From Emticicia agri (GTDB lineage: Bacteria > Bacteroidota > Bacteroidia > Cytophagales > Spirosomataceae), in NCBI RefSeq assembly GCF_004168285.1, contig NZ_SEWF01000015.1, positions 1 through 64,000 of the forward strand: a DNA stretch of 64,000 nt, written 5' to 3'. Positions 35,379 to 44,237 of this stretch are shown one piece after another. Position numbers and translations under genes: made by a program. The notes under the pieces were generated by a model. That model was not told where the DNA came from and searched no databases. It saw only the letters and a list, made by a program, of their open reading frames with translations. Within the stretch, counting starts at the first letter, position 1. Each line of letters starts with the position of its first letter.

Positions 35379-36596
35379 CTACAGCCTCGCTGCCGTTAAA
35401 AGCCCGAGGTCTTTGTAGCGCAGGTTAAAGCGTTGGGCAATCGGAAGATTGGTTAAACTTCCTTTATAACAGTACACACCTTTAGTAAACCATTGTTTGG
35501 CAAAAATCATTTCCTCAATGCCACCAACTGTACCTGTTTTTAATAAAAAAGGCGTAAATACATTGCTCAGGGCAATGCTGGCTGTATGCGCTACACGAGA
35601 AGCAATATTGGGTACGCAATAGTGTGTTACACCATATTTCTGAAAAGTCGGCTGTTTATGAGTGGTCATTTCAGAAGTTTCAAAACAACCACCCTGGTCA
35701 ATAGAAACATCAATGATGATAGAATTTTTCTTCATCTGCGATACCATCTCTTCTGTTACTACCATTGGCGAAATACTATCTTCAGCACGCATGGCACCAA
35801 TTACCACATCGGCTCTTGCCAACTCGGCTGACAGCGTTTCTGAATCAATAATGGAGGTATAAATCTGCTGTCCGATGGTGTATTTGATACGTTGCAGGCG
35901 ATAAATATGCTGGTCGAAAACCTTAATTTCAGCACCCAAGGCGTGAGCAGCTCTGGCAGCATATTCACCTACGGTTCCGGCACCTAAAATGACTACCTTG
36001 GTGGGAGGAACTCCCGTAATACCCCCTAAAATAATTCCCCGGCCATTATGCACACTGCTCAGTAATTCGGCAGCTACGAGCATTACTGTATTGCCGGCTA
36101 TCTCACTCATCGCTCTGATAATAGGCAAACCACCTACCTTGTCCTGTATCAATTCAAAACCAATGCCGGTAGTTTTCTTTTCGTTCAGTTTCTCAAAATA
36201 CTTCCTGTCAAGATTTGGAATATTCAGGGTTGAAATTACCGTCTGGTCGTTTTTCAGATAAACGATTTCTTTTTCTATCAGCGGCTCGATTTTCAGAATA
36301 ATATCGGCTTCAAAAACTTCTTCCGGCGTATAAGCAATCTGTGCCCCGGCTTCGCTATAATCGTTATCTGAAAACTTGGCACCTTCTCCAGCACCTTTTT
36401 CAACCATTACCTGATGCCCATTCCTTACCAGCAGACTTACCGCATCAGGTGTTAGCGCAATCCGGCTTTCTTGTAAAGAAATCTCTCTTGGAAGGCCGAT
36501 AAAAAGGCTTTTTTTGCCTTTTTTTATAAGTGCCGGAGATTCTTGCGGATATAGTACAGACTGGCGTGCTAATTCAGAAACAGATTGACCTGTCAT
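35379..36596 (-). CDS. ald: Alanine dehydrogenase family protein
   Basis: A 405-residue oxidoreductase of the alanine dehydrogenase / transhydrogenase alpha family, which interconverts L-alanine and pyruvate with NAD(H). The N-terminal domain holds GLPREISLQESRIALTPDAV, with the substrate Arg, then MVEKGAGEGAKFSDNDY. The Rossmann loop is VVILGAGTVGEYAARAAHALGAEIKVFD (about 206-233). A substrate-binding stretch, DVSIDQGGCFETSEMTTHKQP (about 296-316), is typical for the family. Length is slightly long owing to a ~35-residue N-terminal extension. It is 58 bases downstream of tsaE, so the two are probably cotranscribed. Confidence 0.88.
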   Translation of the reverse strand: MTGQSVSELARQSVLYPQESPALIKKGKKSLFIGLPREISLQESRIALTPDAVSLLVRNGHQVMVEKGAGEGAKFSDNDYSEAGAQIAYTPEEVFEADIILKIEPLIEKEIVYLKNDQTVISTLNIPNLDRKYFEKLNEKKTTGIGFELIQDKVGGLPIIRAMSEIAGNTVMLVAAELLSSVHNGRGIILGGITGVPPTKVVILGAGTVGEYAARAAHALGAEIKVFDQHIYRLQRIKYTIGQQIYTSIIDSETLSAELARADVVIGAMRAEDSISPMVVTEEMVSQMKKNSIIIDVSIDQGGCFETSEMTTHKQPTFQKYGVTHYCVPNIASRVAHTASIALSNVFTPFLLKTGTVGGIEEMIFAKQWFTKGVYCYKGSLTNLPIAQRFNLRYKDLGLLTAARL

Positions 36597-36654
36597 AGGT
36601 TAGTTGCATTTTTATTGTGTCAGCGCAGGTGTAAACATACCCTGACTATTAGAA

Positions 36655-37059
36655 TTAATTCAAGCTCAGACTTCGGCTATTATTGTCAATAACCTCTATC
36701 CGAATAGTATAACAATTTTCAGGCAAAAGTGATTCTATTTTTTGTGCCCATTCGAGCAGACAGATATTGCCTGAGTCAAAATATTCTTCAATCCCAAAAT
36801 CAAGGGCTTCAGATTCACGCTTTAAACGATAAAAATCAAAGTGATAAATATTGCCTCCATCGGCAGTTACATATTCATTCACAATCGAAAAAGTCGGGCT
36901 CTGTACTGTACTCAGTACCCCTAATTCCTTGCAGATAGCCTTAATCATTGTGGTCTTACCAGCACCCATCTCCCCTTCAAATATCCAGATAGTTTTGTCT
37001 TCAGCCTTACCAATAATTTTTTTTGCAATCTCTTCTAAATCTGTGAGATAATAAATCAT
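36655..37059 (-). CDS. tsaE: tRNA t6A synthesis ATPase TsaE
   Basis: A 134-residue P-loop ATPase that works with TsaB and TsaD to make t6A at position 37 of ANN-decoding tRNAs. The Walker A is FEGEMGAGKTTMIKAIC (about 29-45), then SPTFSIVNEY (about 54-63), and YHFDFYRLKRESEALDFGIEEYF (about 72-95), a family hallmark with the Walker B-like Asp; LLEWAQKIESLLP follows. Length is typical. It precedes alanine dehydrogenase, a pairing seen elsewhere in this phylum. On its upstream side it is divergent from the decayed mrdA gene. Confidence 0.95.
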   Translation of the reverse strand: MIYYLTDLEEIAKKIIGKAEDKTIWIFEGEMGAGKTTMIKAICKELGVLSTVQSPTFSIVNEYVTADGGNIYHFDFYRLKRESEALDFGIEEYFDSGNICLLEWAQKIESLLPENCYTIRIEVIDNNSRSLSLN

Positions 37060-37210
37060 TTTCGGTTGATTTTTCTGATTCTATTGCAAAAATCGCATAA
37101 ATCCTTAGAATATTTCCAATCTTAATCCAATAAATAAATTTGATAAAAAAAAACATCTTTTTCTTGACAATAAGTATGTTTTTGTCTTGTTTTTTCAAGA
37201 ACTTTGTTAA

Positions 37211-37732
37211 ATGAAAGTTATTTGCGCCAAACCGACTTTTGTGTTATCCTATTTTGTTCATTCCTATTGTATGTTCCAGAACGGTAAACAGATTATCCCA
37301 AGCTTTTTCTTTATGGTTGGTGGAGGGTATCTCCTTAGGCTGCTGTATCTGCAAGTAATTGATGATAGATATCTTACGGTAGGTTCAACCAAGGTTATCA
37401 AAAAAGAAGTTCAGATTCCGTTAATAGGACAGATTTATGGCCACTATGGTGCTAATAAAGATGTGTATCTACCGCTCTATAAGGCAAAGAACATTGATAT
37501 ATCTATGTTTTGTCAGTTGTACAATATTAGCGGATATTATGATAGCACGATGGCTGTTGCCGGAACTTATTCAGGTACAAGCAATAGCAGCTAAAAGTTA
37601 TATGCCGCCTGTCGATAAAGAAGCAAACCCATACAAATCCCCGGAAATCCACCACAAGAAACACCAAAATCAGTAAAAATAGATTTTATAACACCTAAAG
37701 ATAAATTGTTAGCACCAAAGAATACGAAGTAA
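37211..37732 (+). pseudogene. mrdA: Decayed penicillin-binding protein 2 (mrdA) remnant
   Basis: Two pieces of a PBP2 gene survive directly before rodA, the usual mrdA position. The N-terminal piece starts at the ATG near 37271 (MFQNGKQ) and reads the membrane anchor FFMVGGGYLLRLLYLQV, then IDDRYLTVGSTKVIKKEV and a degenerate PLIGQIYGHYG, where PLRGxIYDRxG is usual, to the stop at 37594. The C-terminal piece lies in other frames: AIAAKSYMPPVDKEANPYK, then after a frameshift PGNPPQETPKSVKIDF and a tail ending LLAPKNTK, with its TAA at 37730-37732 just before the rodA ATG. The whole transpeptidase domain, about 500 codons, is missing. The identification is by recognised sequence style and position. 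Confidence 0.75.
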
Positions 37733-37733
37733 T

Positions 37734-39008
37734 ATGGCACGTGATATTGATATTAGAGAAGGAATTGACTGGACAACCGTATGGCTTTATGGGGCCCTGG
37801 TATTATTTGGCTGGTTAAATATTTATGCAGCAGTTTACAATCCGGAAAACCCGATTGAGATTGTTTCGCTTTCGCACAATGCCGGAAGGCAGCTGATATT
37901 TATCTGTGCGTCGTTTTTGCTGATTCTGATTATTCTGTTTGTCGATTACAAGGTCTATGATTCGTTTGCCTATATATTTTATGGGCTTATTGTAGTGGTG
38001 CTTATAGGAACCATATTTATCGCTACCGAAATCAAAGGCTCCCGCTCATGGATTAAAATAGGCACCTTTTCGTTTCAGCCTGCCGAGTTTTCAAAAGTGT
38101 TTACTGCGCTGGCTTTGGCAAGGTATTTAAGTACACAGAACGTAAATATTTCCAGATTTCGTGATGCTTTTGTGGCCGGGGTGATGGTATTTTTGCCGCC
38201 TGTGATTATTATTCTGCAAAAAGAAACGGGTTCAGCCCTTACTTTTGCGGCTTTTGTGGCTGTATTTTATCGGGAGGGTCTGCCCGGCATTTATCCGGCT
38301 TTAGGTATTGCGCTGGCCATTTTGTTTGTATTTACCTTGTTTTTCCCCAAGCTCTATATCATTATCGGTATTCTCGTGCTTTGTGGTTTGTTCTGGTATT
38401 TTTTCCTGAAACGCTATGAGCGAACGCAGCAGAATATGTTCAGGCTTATTGCCGTGTTTGTGATTGCTGCCGTGTTTGTATTTGGTACTGACTTCTTTAT
38501 CAATAAAGTATTACAACCTCACCAACAAAAGCGTATTCAGGTACTGGTAAATCCAGACTCTGACCCTCTGGGGGCAGGTTGGAACGTAACGCAGTCAAGA
38601 ATTGCTATCAGTTCGGGGGGTGTTATCGGCAAGGGATACTTACAGGGAACACAAACCAAATTTGACTTTGTGCCTGAACAATCGACTGACTTCATTTTCT
38701 GCACAGTAGGAGAGGAGTGGGGCTTTTTGGGTAGTCTGATTGTGATATTGATTTTTGCCGCCCTCCTTAACCGCATTGTGAATCTGGCCGAAAAACAGCG
38801 AAGCAAGTTTGCCCGAATTTACGGCTATTGTGTGGCCGCCATTCTGTTTTTTCACCTACTGGTAAATATTGGTATGACCATCGGCCTGATGCCCGTTATT
38901 GGTATTCCCTTACCATTCCTGAGCTATGGGGGGTCATCTTTATGGTCGTTTACTCTCTTACTGTTTATCTTCCTGAAATTAGATGCGCATAGGAGTTATA
39001 AGGTATAA
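37734..39008 (+). CDS. rodA: Rod-shape SEDS glycosyltransferase RodA
   Basis: A 424-residue polytopic membrane protein of the SEDS family. RodA polymerises peptidoglycan strands in the elongasome together with PBP2. It has about ten hydrophobic segments, the first at residues 15-32, and SEDS motifs: KGSRSWIKIGTFSFQPAEFSK (about 101-121), the catalytic-Asp region NPDSDPLGAGWNVTQSRIAISSGG, then GKGYLQGTQTKFDFVPEQSTDFIF and IPLPFLSYGGSSLW. Length is normal and the frame is intact. Its usual partner gene mrdA, just upstream, is decayed, so RodA must use a PBP2 encoded elsewhere or be partnerless. Confidence 0.95.
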   Translation: MARDIDIREGIDWTTVWLYGALVLFGWLNIYAAVYNPENPIEIVSLSHNAGRQLIFICASFLLILIILFVDYKVYDSFAYIFYGLIVVVLIGTIFIATEIKGSRSWIKIGTFSFQPAEFSKVFTALALARYLSTQNVNISRFRDAFVAGVMVFLPPVIIILQKETGSALTFAAFVAVFYREGLPGIYPALGIALAILFVFTLFFPKLYIIIGILVLCGLFWYFFLKRYERTQQNMFRLIAVFVIAAVFVFGTDFFINKVLQPHQQKRIQVLVNPDSDPLGAGWNVTQSRIAISSGGVIGKGYLQGTQTKFDFVPEQSTDFIFCTVGEEWGFLGSLIVILIFAALLNRIVNLAEKQRSKFARIYGYCVAAILFFHLLVNIGMTIGLMPVIGIPLPFLSYGGSSLWSFTLLLFIFLKLDAHRSYKV

Positions 39009-39050
39009 TTTTTATCGGAGAACGGAGAATGGAGGAAGGAAAAAGGAATA

Positions 39051-39149
39051 GCCACAATGTACACTAATACACAATGTTACACAATCGTCTTTATTAATAT
39101 AGTGTAACATTGACTGGGCGTCTCCGTGCTTCCTTGTGTACATTGTGGC
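39051..39149. repeat. Family C nested palindromic element, copy 2
   Basis: Outer arms GCCACAATGTACAC and GTGTACATTGTGGC, inner arms CAATGTTACAC and GTGTAACATTG, as in the copy at 10833-10926. This copy carries an extra GC-rich insert (ACTGGGCGTCTCCGTGCTTC) between the inner and outer right arms. It sits between convergent genes. Confidence 0.8.
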
Positions 39150-39193
39150 AAAATGAAAAGAATATCTGATTAAGTAAAAAATAAATCTGGTTC

Positions 39194-40069
39194 TCAATCT
39201 GCTTTTTGATATACCCTTGCGTAATCTACTTCGTATTTTATCAGGTTATTGATGGCTTTGCCACCATTAATGCCTCCTATAGCCAGATTTAATAAAAGGT
39301 AATGTTCCTGTAAAAAGCCATTACTACCATCGGCATTGATGGTTTCGCTGAGTGCCGTGCTATTCAGTAGTTCGTCGTCTAAATATAGATTGATAGTGTC
39401 TTTATCCCAATCCATACGCCAGGTATGAAATTTCATTACCCAGTCTTTATCTTTGGCTGTAAAATGCTGTAAAGGTATTTTCTGGTCATCCCATTTCGCT
39501 TTGTAGGCTGTATTTGTTCCCCAGGCTGTATTAGCCAAAATGGTAGGTACATTATTTACCCTGTAAAATTCCATGATATCTATTTCACCATTCGACGGCC
39601 AGGGTTTACTGACGCCTAATGTCCAGATAGCAGGCCACGACCCCATAGCTGTATCAATCCGAGCCCGTACTTCTATCCGCCCGAACTGCCATTGTTTAAG
39701 GCCTCTTGTCTGAATGCTCGACGAAGTGTATTCTGCATACTCTCTGTTTTTACGCCAGTCGTTGCTTCCGGCTACATAATCGGGGTTTTTGATGGCTTCT
39801 TTTTTGCCTTCAATCAGCAATACGCCGTCTTTGCAGATAGCATTATCTGCCTGATACCATTGTGTTTCCTGATTTCTGACAAACCCCTGTTCGTGTCGCC
39901 AGTTTTTTGGGTCTGGTTTGCCATTGGTATTAAATTCATCGTTCCAGACGAGTTTCATACCCGGTATTGCTTTGGGTTCAGAAAAATCGGGCTTGAAAGG
40001 GTCTGGTTTCTGTGCAAGTGCCGACAGATAACATAACCAGGCACATACTATTATTGCATGTTTTTTCAT
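39194..40069 (-). CDS. Secreted glycoside hydrolase family 16 protein
   Basis: A 291-residue exported GH16 hydrolase, a family of beta-1,3- and beta-1,3-1,4-glucanases and agarases acting by a retaining mechanism. The signal peptide MKKHAIIVCAWLCYLSALAQ is followed by KLVWNDEFNTNGKPDPKNWRHE (about 40-61). The catalytic motif is NGEIDIMEFYRV (about 165-176), matching ExDxxE with both catalytic Glu residues; MKFHTWRMDWDKDTINLYLDD is also typical. I chose the ATG at 40069 because it begins the signal peptide; an upstream in-frame start adds 22 unlikely residues. The polysaccharide substrate is not determinable. Confidence 0.93.
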   Translation of the reverse strand: MKKHAIIVCAWLCYLSALAQKPDPFKPDFSEPKAIPGMKLVWNDEFNTNGKPDPKNWRHEQGFVRNQETQWYQADNAICKDGVLLIEGKKEAIKNPDYVAGSNDWRKNREYAEYTSSSIQTRGLKQWQFGRIEVRARIDTAMGSWPAIWTLGVSKPWPSNGEIDIMEFYRVNNVPTILANTAWGTNTAYKAKWDDQKIPLQHFTAKDKDWVMKFHTWRMDWDKDTINLYLDDELLNSTALSETINADGSNGFLQEHYLLLNLAIGGINGGKAINNLIKYEVDYARVYQKAD

Positions 40070-40163
40070 AGAGATTGATAGGTGAGTTTGCAGTAAAGTT
40101 CTCACCTTTTGTTTAGAAAAAACAATCCTGTTCATAAATAATATAGGTACGTAAAACTCGCTA

Positions 40164-42377
40164 TCAGAAAATATTCAGTCTTGCGCCTATAAAACCTCTG
40201 ATGCGTTGCAAAGGGGCATAATTGTAACTGGGGTCAAATTGCTCACTAAAAGGCGCATCTGCTCTGAAAATAGGATATTTAGGTAGAAAATTGGTAAAGT
40301 TCTTAACACCTCCATAGAGTTGAAACCCGTTTTTAAAACGTTTGGTTGCCTGAATATTATGAATACCAAACCAGGGTGAGTATTCAGGGCGGGTATCGCC
40401 GTATTCCCTTACTACAGGTAAGCGCATGGGGCTGTAAATATTCCCGGTTAAATCAAAGCTTAAAGCCATTTTTTCGAACGCATAACTGATGGCGTAATTA
40501 CCTGTAAAATTAGGTGTCTGAATCTGATTGATTCTTAGCTCGTTGCTCTCTACTCTATACACTTCCATTAAAGTACCCCCGATGAAAGCTTTTAAGCCGG
40601 AAGTAAAAGCAAATTCACTATTAAAAGCTACACCCTTAGAAATACCATGACCTTTCAGGTTATCATATACTACCAGTTCAGGGTCCTGGTCGTAGTCGGC
40701 AATGATTTTATTGGAGAAGTAGGTATAAAAGGCATTGAACTGAATATTGCCATAGCCTTTTTGAAAAGTAAAGAATTTCTGATAATCAAGATTGGCATTA
40801 TAAGAACGCTCTGGTTTCAGGGCATTTTTTATAACTACTTTGCGTGAGCCTGTCAGGGCGGCATGGTCTTCTGAGAATAGATTGACTACCCGATACCCAT
40901 TGCCCAGACTCAAACGGAATATATTATCTTTATCAGGCGAGAATTTCCAGTTTAACCGGGGCGAAAATATGCCGCCATGCTTAGAATTATAATCATAGCG
41001 AACACCAAGCAGAATTTTATTTTTGCTACCTGCCGTAATTTCGTCCTGTACAAAAACACCAGGTAACCAGATGCGGTCTGGCGTATTTTTCAGGTCTGCT
41101 GTTTGTGTGATAACCGTATTATCGTCATAATAAGTATTACGGATTGTAGCGCCAAAGAGTGCATCGTGGTTTTTAGACAGTTTTTTATCCCATAACAACT
41201 GCCCGAAAGCAATTCTTTGTACGGCTAAATAACGGGTAATCCCATAAACAGAGTTCTGGTCGTGCTGATTTACCGAGAAATTGAAAGTAACTTTTTCGTT
41301 TTCAAAAGGTAACTGATAGTTGCCTAATAACTCCCAGCGTTTGGTAAAAATAGATTCGCCATAGACTTCATCACCCCCACGGTTTTTTCGTTGCCATTGC
41401 ATTTCACCCCCGAAACGGTCTTCATAGACATACCTTGCTGCCAGATTAAACACCCTGTTTTGTGGGCGTTGAAAAGACCATTTATTGAATAACGAAAACC
41501 TGTTTTGCAGGGTAACGTCTGTGAAATTATCATGATTGATATCTACTCTGTTGCCAAATATAAAGTAGTTGCCAGAAAACAGGGCACTGGCATTGCCTAC
41601 TTTGGCTTTTACGCTGGCATCGAAATTATTTTCGAGATAAGAGGTCGTATTCCAGTCAAAATTGAATTTAGGTGCTTTGGTTGGGTTTTTGGTAATGACA
41701 TTTATCAATCCTCCTACGGCTTCAGAGCCGTAAAGGGTAGAAGCAGGGCCTTTCATGACCTCGATACGTTCCACCATTGAATTGGGAATACCGCTCAAAC
41801 CATAAACCGTTGATAAAGCTGATACAATAGGCATACCATCTATCAATACCATTGTATAAGGCCCTTCCATACCATTGATATGAATATCACCAGTACTACA
41901 TACATTACAATTGAGTTGTGGACGAACCCCGTTGACCATCGAAAGCGATTCAAAAAGGTTGGGAGTAGGATTTTTTCTGAAAAATGTGGGGTTTAATATC
42001 TGAATAGGGGCAGGCGACTCATTGATAGTGGTTTCTTTCATGGTGCCCGTTACAACTACTTCACTCAACTGGGCATTTTCTTCTTCTATATCAATCAGTA
42101 AGTTGTTCGATTTGTTGGCTGAAACATTGACCGTAATGGTTTTTGTTTTATACCCTACACTTGAAACCTGAATGGTTTGCTGCCCGTTAGGGGCATTGGC
42201 AATAATAAACTTCCCCTCTTCATTGGCTTGTGTACCAATGGTTGTATTGGCAATTACAACGCTCGCAAAACTGACGGGCTTGTCTTTAGAAACAATTGTC
42301 CCCTTAATTTCTCCTGCAAAGACAGGGAGTAATCCGTAAATAGCTATATAAATAATAGTAAGGAATATTTTTCTCAT
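40164..42377 (-). CDS. TonB-dependent outer membrane receptor
   Basis: A 737-residue TonB-dependent receptor for uptake of a large or rare solute. Order: signal peptide (to about residue 21), CarboxypepD_reg-like beta-sandwich (about 23-100; IKGTIVSKDKPVSFASVVIA, QTIQVSSVGYK), plug domain (about 105-230) with NCNVCSTGDIHINGMEG, TMVLIDGMPIVSA, VERIEVMKGPASTLYGSEAV and GGLINVITKN, then a beta-barrel ending IGARLNIF with a terminal aromatic residue. The paired-Cys plug motif is seen in Bacteroidota receptors often linked to metal or haem uptake. No SusD partner adjoins. A DtxR-type operator lies in its promoter, supporting a metal role (inference). Confidence 0.93.
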   Translation of the reverse strand: MRKIFLTIIYIAIYGLLPVFAGEIKGTIVSKDKPVSFASVVIANTTIGTQANEEGKFIIANAPNGQQTIQVSSVGYKTKTITVNVSANKSNNLLIDIEEENAQLSEVVVTGTMKETTINESPAPIQILNPTFFRKNPTPNLFESLSMVNGVRPQLNCNVCSTGDIHINGMEGPYTMVLIDGMPIVSALSTVYGLSGIPNSMVERIEVMKGPASTLYGSEAVGGLINVITKNPTKAPKFNFDWNTTSYLENNFDASVKAKVGNASALFSGNYFIFGNRVDINHDNFTDVTLQNRFSLFNKWSFQRPQNRVFNLAARYVYEDRFGGEMQWQRKNRGGDEVYGESIFTKRWELLGNYQLPFENEKVTFNFSVNQHDQNSVYGITRYLAVQRIAFGQLLWDKKLSKNHDALFGATIRNTYYDDNTVITQTADLKNTPDRIWLPGVFVQDEITAGSKNKILLGVRYDYNSKHGGIFSPRLNWKFSPDKDNIFRLSLGNGYRVVNLFSEDHAALTGSRKVVIKNALKPERSYNANLDYQKFFTFQKGYGNIQFNAFYTYFSNKIIADYDQDPELVVYDNLKGHGISKGVAFNSEFAFTSGLKAFIGGTLMEVYRVESNELRINQIQTPNFTGNYAISYAFEKMALSFDLTGNIYSPMRLPVVREYGDTRPEYSPWFGIHNIQATKRFKNGFQLYGGVKNFTNFLPKYPIFRADAPFSEQFDPSYNYAPLQRIRGFIGARLNIF

Positions 42378-42412
42378 ATTGTCCTAATTTAAAATTTTGT
42401 ATGTGGACGATT

Positions 42413-42444
42413 CAAAATTAGAACAATGGAATTAATTTTCAAAA
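42413..42444 (-). promoter_or_regulatory. Promoter of the TonB receptor
   Basis: On the minus strand a TTTTG (-33) is followed after 19 bases by TAATTTTG (-7; 42413-42420 in plus coordinates). This is close to the full Bacteroidota consensus and lies 36 bases upstream of the start codon. Confidence 0.75.
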
Positions 42445-42456
42445 TATTTCTAAATA

Positions 42457-42480
42457 TATTTTTAGATTAGTCTAAAAATA
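42457..42480. promoter_or_regulatory. DtxR/MntR-like operator upstream of the TonB receptor
   Basis: Two perfect 10-base arms, TATTTTTAGA (42457-42466) and TCTAAAAATA (42471-42480), flank a central TTAG. The core TTTAGATTAGTCTAAA resembles the operators of DtxR/TroR/MntR-family metal-dependent repressors. It lies just upstream of the -33 box. The regulator is not in the window. Confidence 0.6.
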
Positions 42481-42504
42481 ATTATTAAAGATAGAAATTA
42501 AAAG

Positions 42505-42531
42505 AAAAAACCACCCTGTTTTGGATGGTTT
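42505..42531. terminator. Short hairpin AAACCACCC / GGATGGTTT
   Basis: Arms AAACCACCC and GGATGGTTT with a loop of about six bases and one mismatch. It lies between the TonB receptor promoter and the family E element, so it may insulate the promoter from upstream transcription. Confidence 0.45.
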
Positions 42532-42602
42532 CAAAAGATAATTTTATGTCTGTTATATTTGGAAGACGCTCAAGAAATAACATTCTTTAATATCGGCTTA
42601 TA

Positions 42603-42752
42603 GTTTTGGCTGAAGCCAATTAGAAGGATATAATTTAATATTCCACCAGCTAAAGCTGGCGGCAATTGAATCAATAGACCCGCGCGGCGTCCGCCCATTT
42701 TCAAATGGGGGTAACAATCAATCAATCAATTATATTTGGCTTTAGCCAAAAC
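42603..42752. repeat. Family E palindromic element
   Basis: Outer arms GTTTTGGCTGAAGCCAA (42603-42619) and TTGGCTTTAGCCAAAAC (42736-42752) are inverted copies with one mismatch, and each is itself nearly palindromic. Inside are CCAGCTAAAGCTGG, the GC-rich core CGCGCGGCGTCCGCC (about 42681-42695) and a hairpin CCCATTTTCAAATGGG. Only one copy was seen in the window. Confidence 0.75.
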
Positions 42753-42805
42753 GTCATTATTAAAGATTGTTTATTTCTTAAATCTAATTACTATCCTCAA
42801 CCCCA

Positions 42806-42910
42806 CTAAGAAGAAATCTTCACGGTACCACCACTTTTGGCAGCCTGATAAATAGCTTCTACTACTTTGATGTCTCTCGAACCTTCTTCCAACTGTTTGG
42901 AGATGAACAC
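42806..42910 (-). pseudogene. C-terminal remnant of a Gfo/Idh/MocA dehydrogenase
   Basis: The minus strand encodes about 34 residues ending GSRDIKVVEAIYQAAKSGG and TVKISS before a TAG. This is the standard C-terminal helix and tail of Gfo/Idh/MocA sugar dehydrogenases. No start or Rossmann domain precedes it; a stop lies just upstream. It is not part of the intact family member at 15445. Confidence 0.7.
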
Positions 42911-42963
42911 TCAATAATACGATCAATCAGAGGAGTGTAAATGTAATACCTGGTGTTAAGGCT

Positions 42964-44124
42964 TTAATATCTATCATAAAAGCGTTTGATACGGCTGGTT
43001 ACCTGGTCATAAATAGGTTTGGTAAATTCAATAAACAATTGCTGAGGCGCAGGCGGCAATTGTTCACGTCGCAGCGCAAGGGTTCTATCTGCCTGACTCA
43101 ATGCTCTTTCATCGCCATTATAAGTAGCCCAGTCGTTTACCCATACAAATTCGCCGGGAATTTCTTCTCTTGAAAGTACCTTGTTGGTCTGATAATCATA
43201 TATCTCTAAAGACAAAATCCCTCTTGAACGAACTGCCTTATGTGAGCGAACAAGATTGGCTTTTACTTTGCCATAGACAGGTACTTTTTTTCCGTTTACT
43301 GTGGCTTCACCAGTTTTTACACTGTCTTTGCTTTCTACAGTTACCCGGTCGTTGGTTACATTGGTTTCACCTACTACAAAATCAATAAATTCAAGTCTGA
43401 CTACCTGGTCGGGATTAAGTTTGGCCGATTTGGCTTCTTGTGGCGAATAGAATCTTATAAATTTATTCATGCGTCTGTTGGTACGCAAAAACTCATCTAT
43501 TCGGCCCTGAAAATATTCGTTGCTGTATTGAAATAACCGTGAATTGATTTTGGGTTGCTCAAGCACTACATGGTAAGAGCCTGCATTCAGGGCCTCTTCC
43601 ATCCGGTTCTGAACATCTTTATAATTGGGTGCAAAAGAGGCTATACGCTCAAAATGACCATAAGCTGTTCTCGCTGATTCACGGCTTGGTAAAGTGCCCG
43701 GGCGAGCCCTCATTAAATCAGTGCCTAAAGCATAGCGTTCGGCAGCAGCATTATCACGGGCTTCCTCTTCTTCTCTGAAATAGCTCTGCGGACTCACCAA
43801 CCTACGGCAAGCCGTACATTGATCAATGGCATTCTGCATATTATTCAGTTTGGCATAGTAATCCAAGATGGCTTCCCACCGGAATTGCTGATTGGCATTT
43901 CTGGCTCTTTCAATATCTCTTAAAAATTCATTCCGGGCATTGCGGTAGGCTTCAGGTAAAACAGCCGCCGATTTGCTGTTATCGCTAACCTTTTTCAGTT
44001 TTTCTGCCGACTGCATCACTGCATCGTAGAAATTCCCTTTTTCAAAGGCTTTGGTTCCGCTTTTAGAGCAAGCTGTAACAGATAAGATAGCGCAGGCAGT
44101 AAGGGTATAAATAATAGTCTTCAT
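42964..44124 (-). CDS. Large lipoprotein with TPR-like helices
   Basis: A 386-residue predicted outer-membrane lipoprotein. The signal peptide MKTIIYTLTACAILSVTACSK has a lipobox VTAC, with Cys19 lipidated. The first half is helical and repeat-like (KAFEKGNFYDAVMQSAEKLK, then FRWEAILDYYAKLNNMQNAI, RESARTAYGHFERIASFAPN), resembling TPR units, and contains a CTAC pair near residue 103. The second half is predicted beta-rich and includes DVVRLEFIDFVVGETN-like strands and KVLSREEIPGEFVWVNDWATY. I recognise it as a Bacteroidota hypothetical without a named function. It is close to nuoB but separated by a family B element. Confidence 0.8.
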   Translation of the reverse strand: MKTIIYTLTACAILSVTACSKSGTKAFEKGNFYDAVMQSAEKLKKVSDNSKSAAVLPEAYRNARNEFLRDIERARNANQQFRWEAILDYYAKLNNMQNAIDQCTACRRLVSPQSYFREEEEARDNAAAERYALGTDLMRARPGTLPSRESARTAYGHFERIASFAPNYKDVQNRMEEALNAGSYHVVLEQPKINSRLFQYSNEYFQGRIDEFLRTNRRMNKFIRFYSPQEAKSAKLNPDQVVRLEFIDFVVGETNVTNDRVTVESKDSVKTGEATVNGKKVPVYGKVKANLVRSHKAVRSRGILSLEIYDYQTNKVLSREEIPGEFVWVNDWATYNGDERALSQADRTLALRREQLPPAPQQLFIEFTKPIYDQVTSRIKRFYDRY

Positions 44125-44237
44125 GAAAACATATCAGATGGTATAGTGTTTGGAAATGTTTCGCAATATAGTATTTTTCTTAATGTTTTTATTGGGTACG
44201 GTATAAAACAAAAGCGAGTGCCTAAAAAGTTTTTTAT

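Noticed and set aside
37437-37676. 79-residue open frame as a separate gene
   Set aside because: Its second half is the shifted reading of the decayed mrdA C-terminal part; it is not an independent gene.
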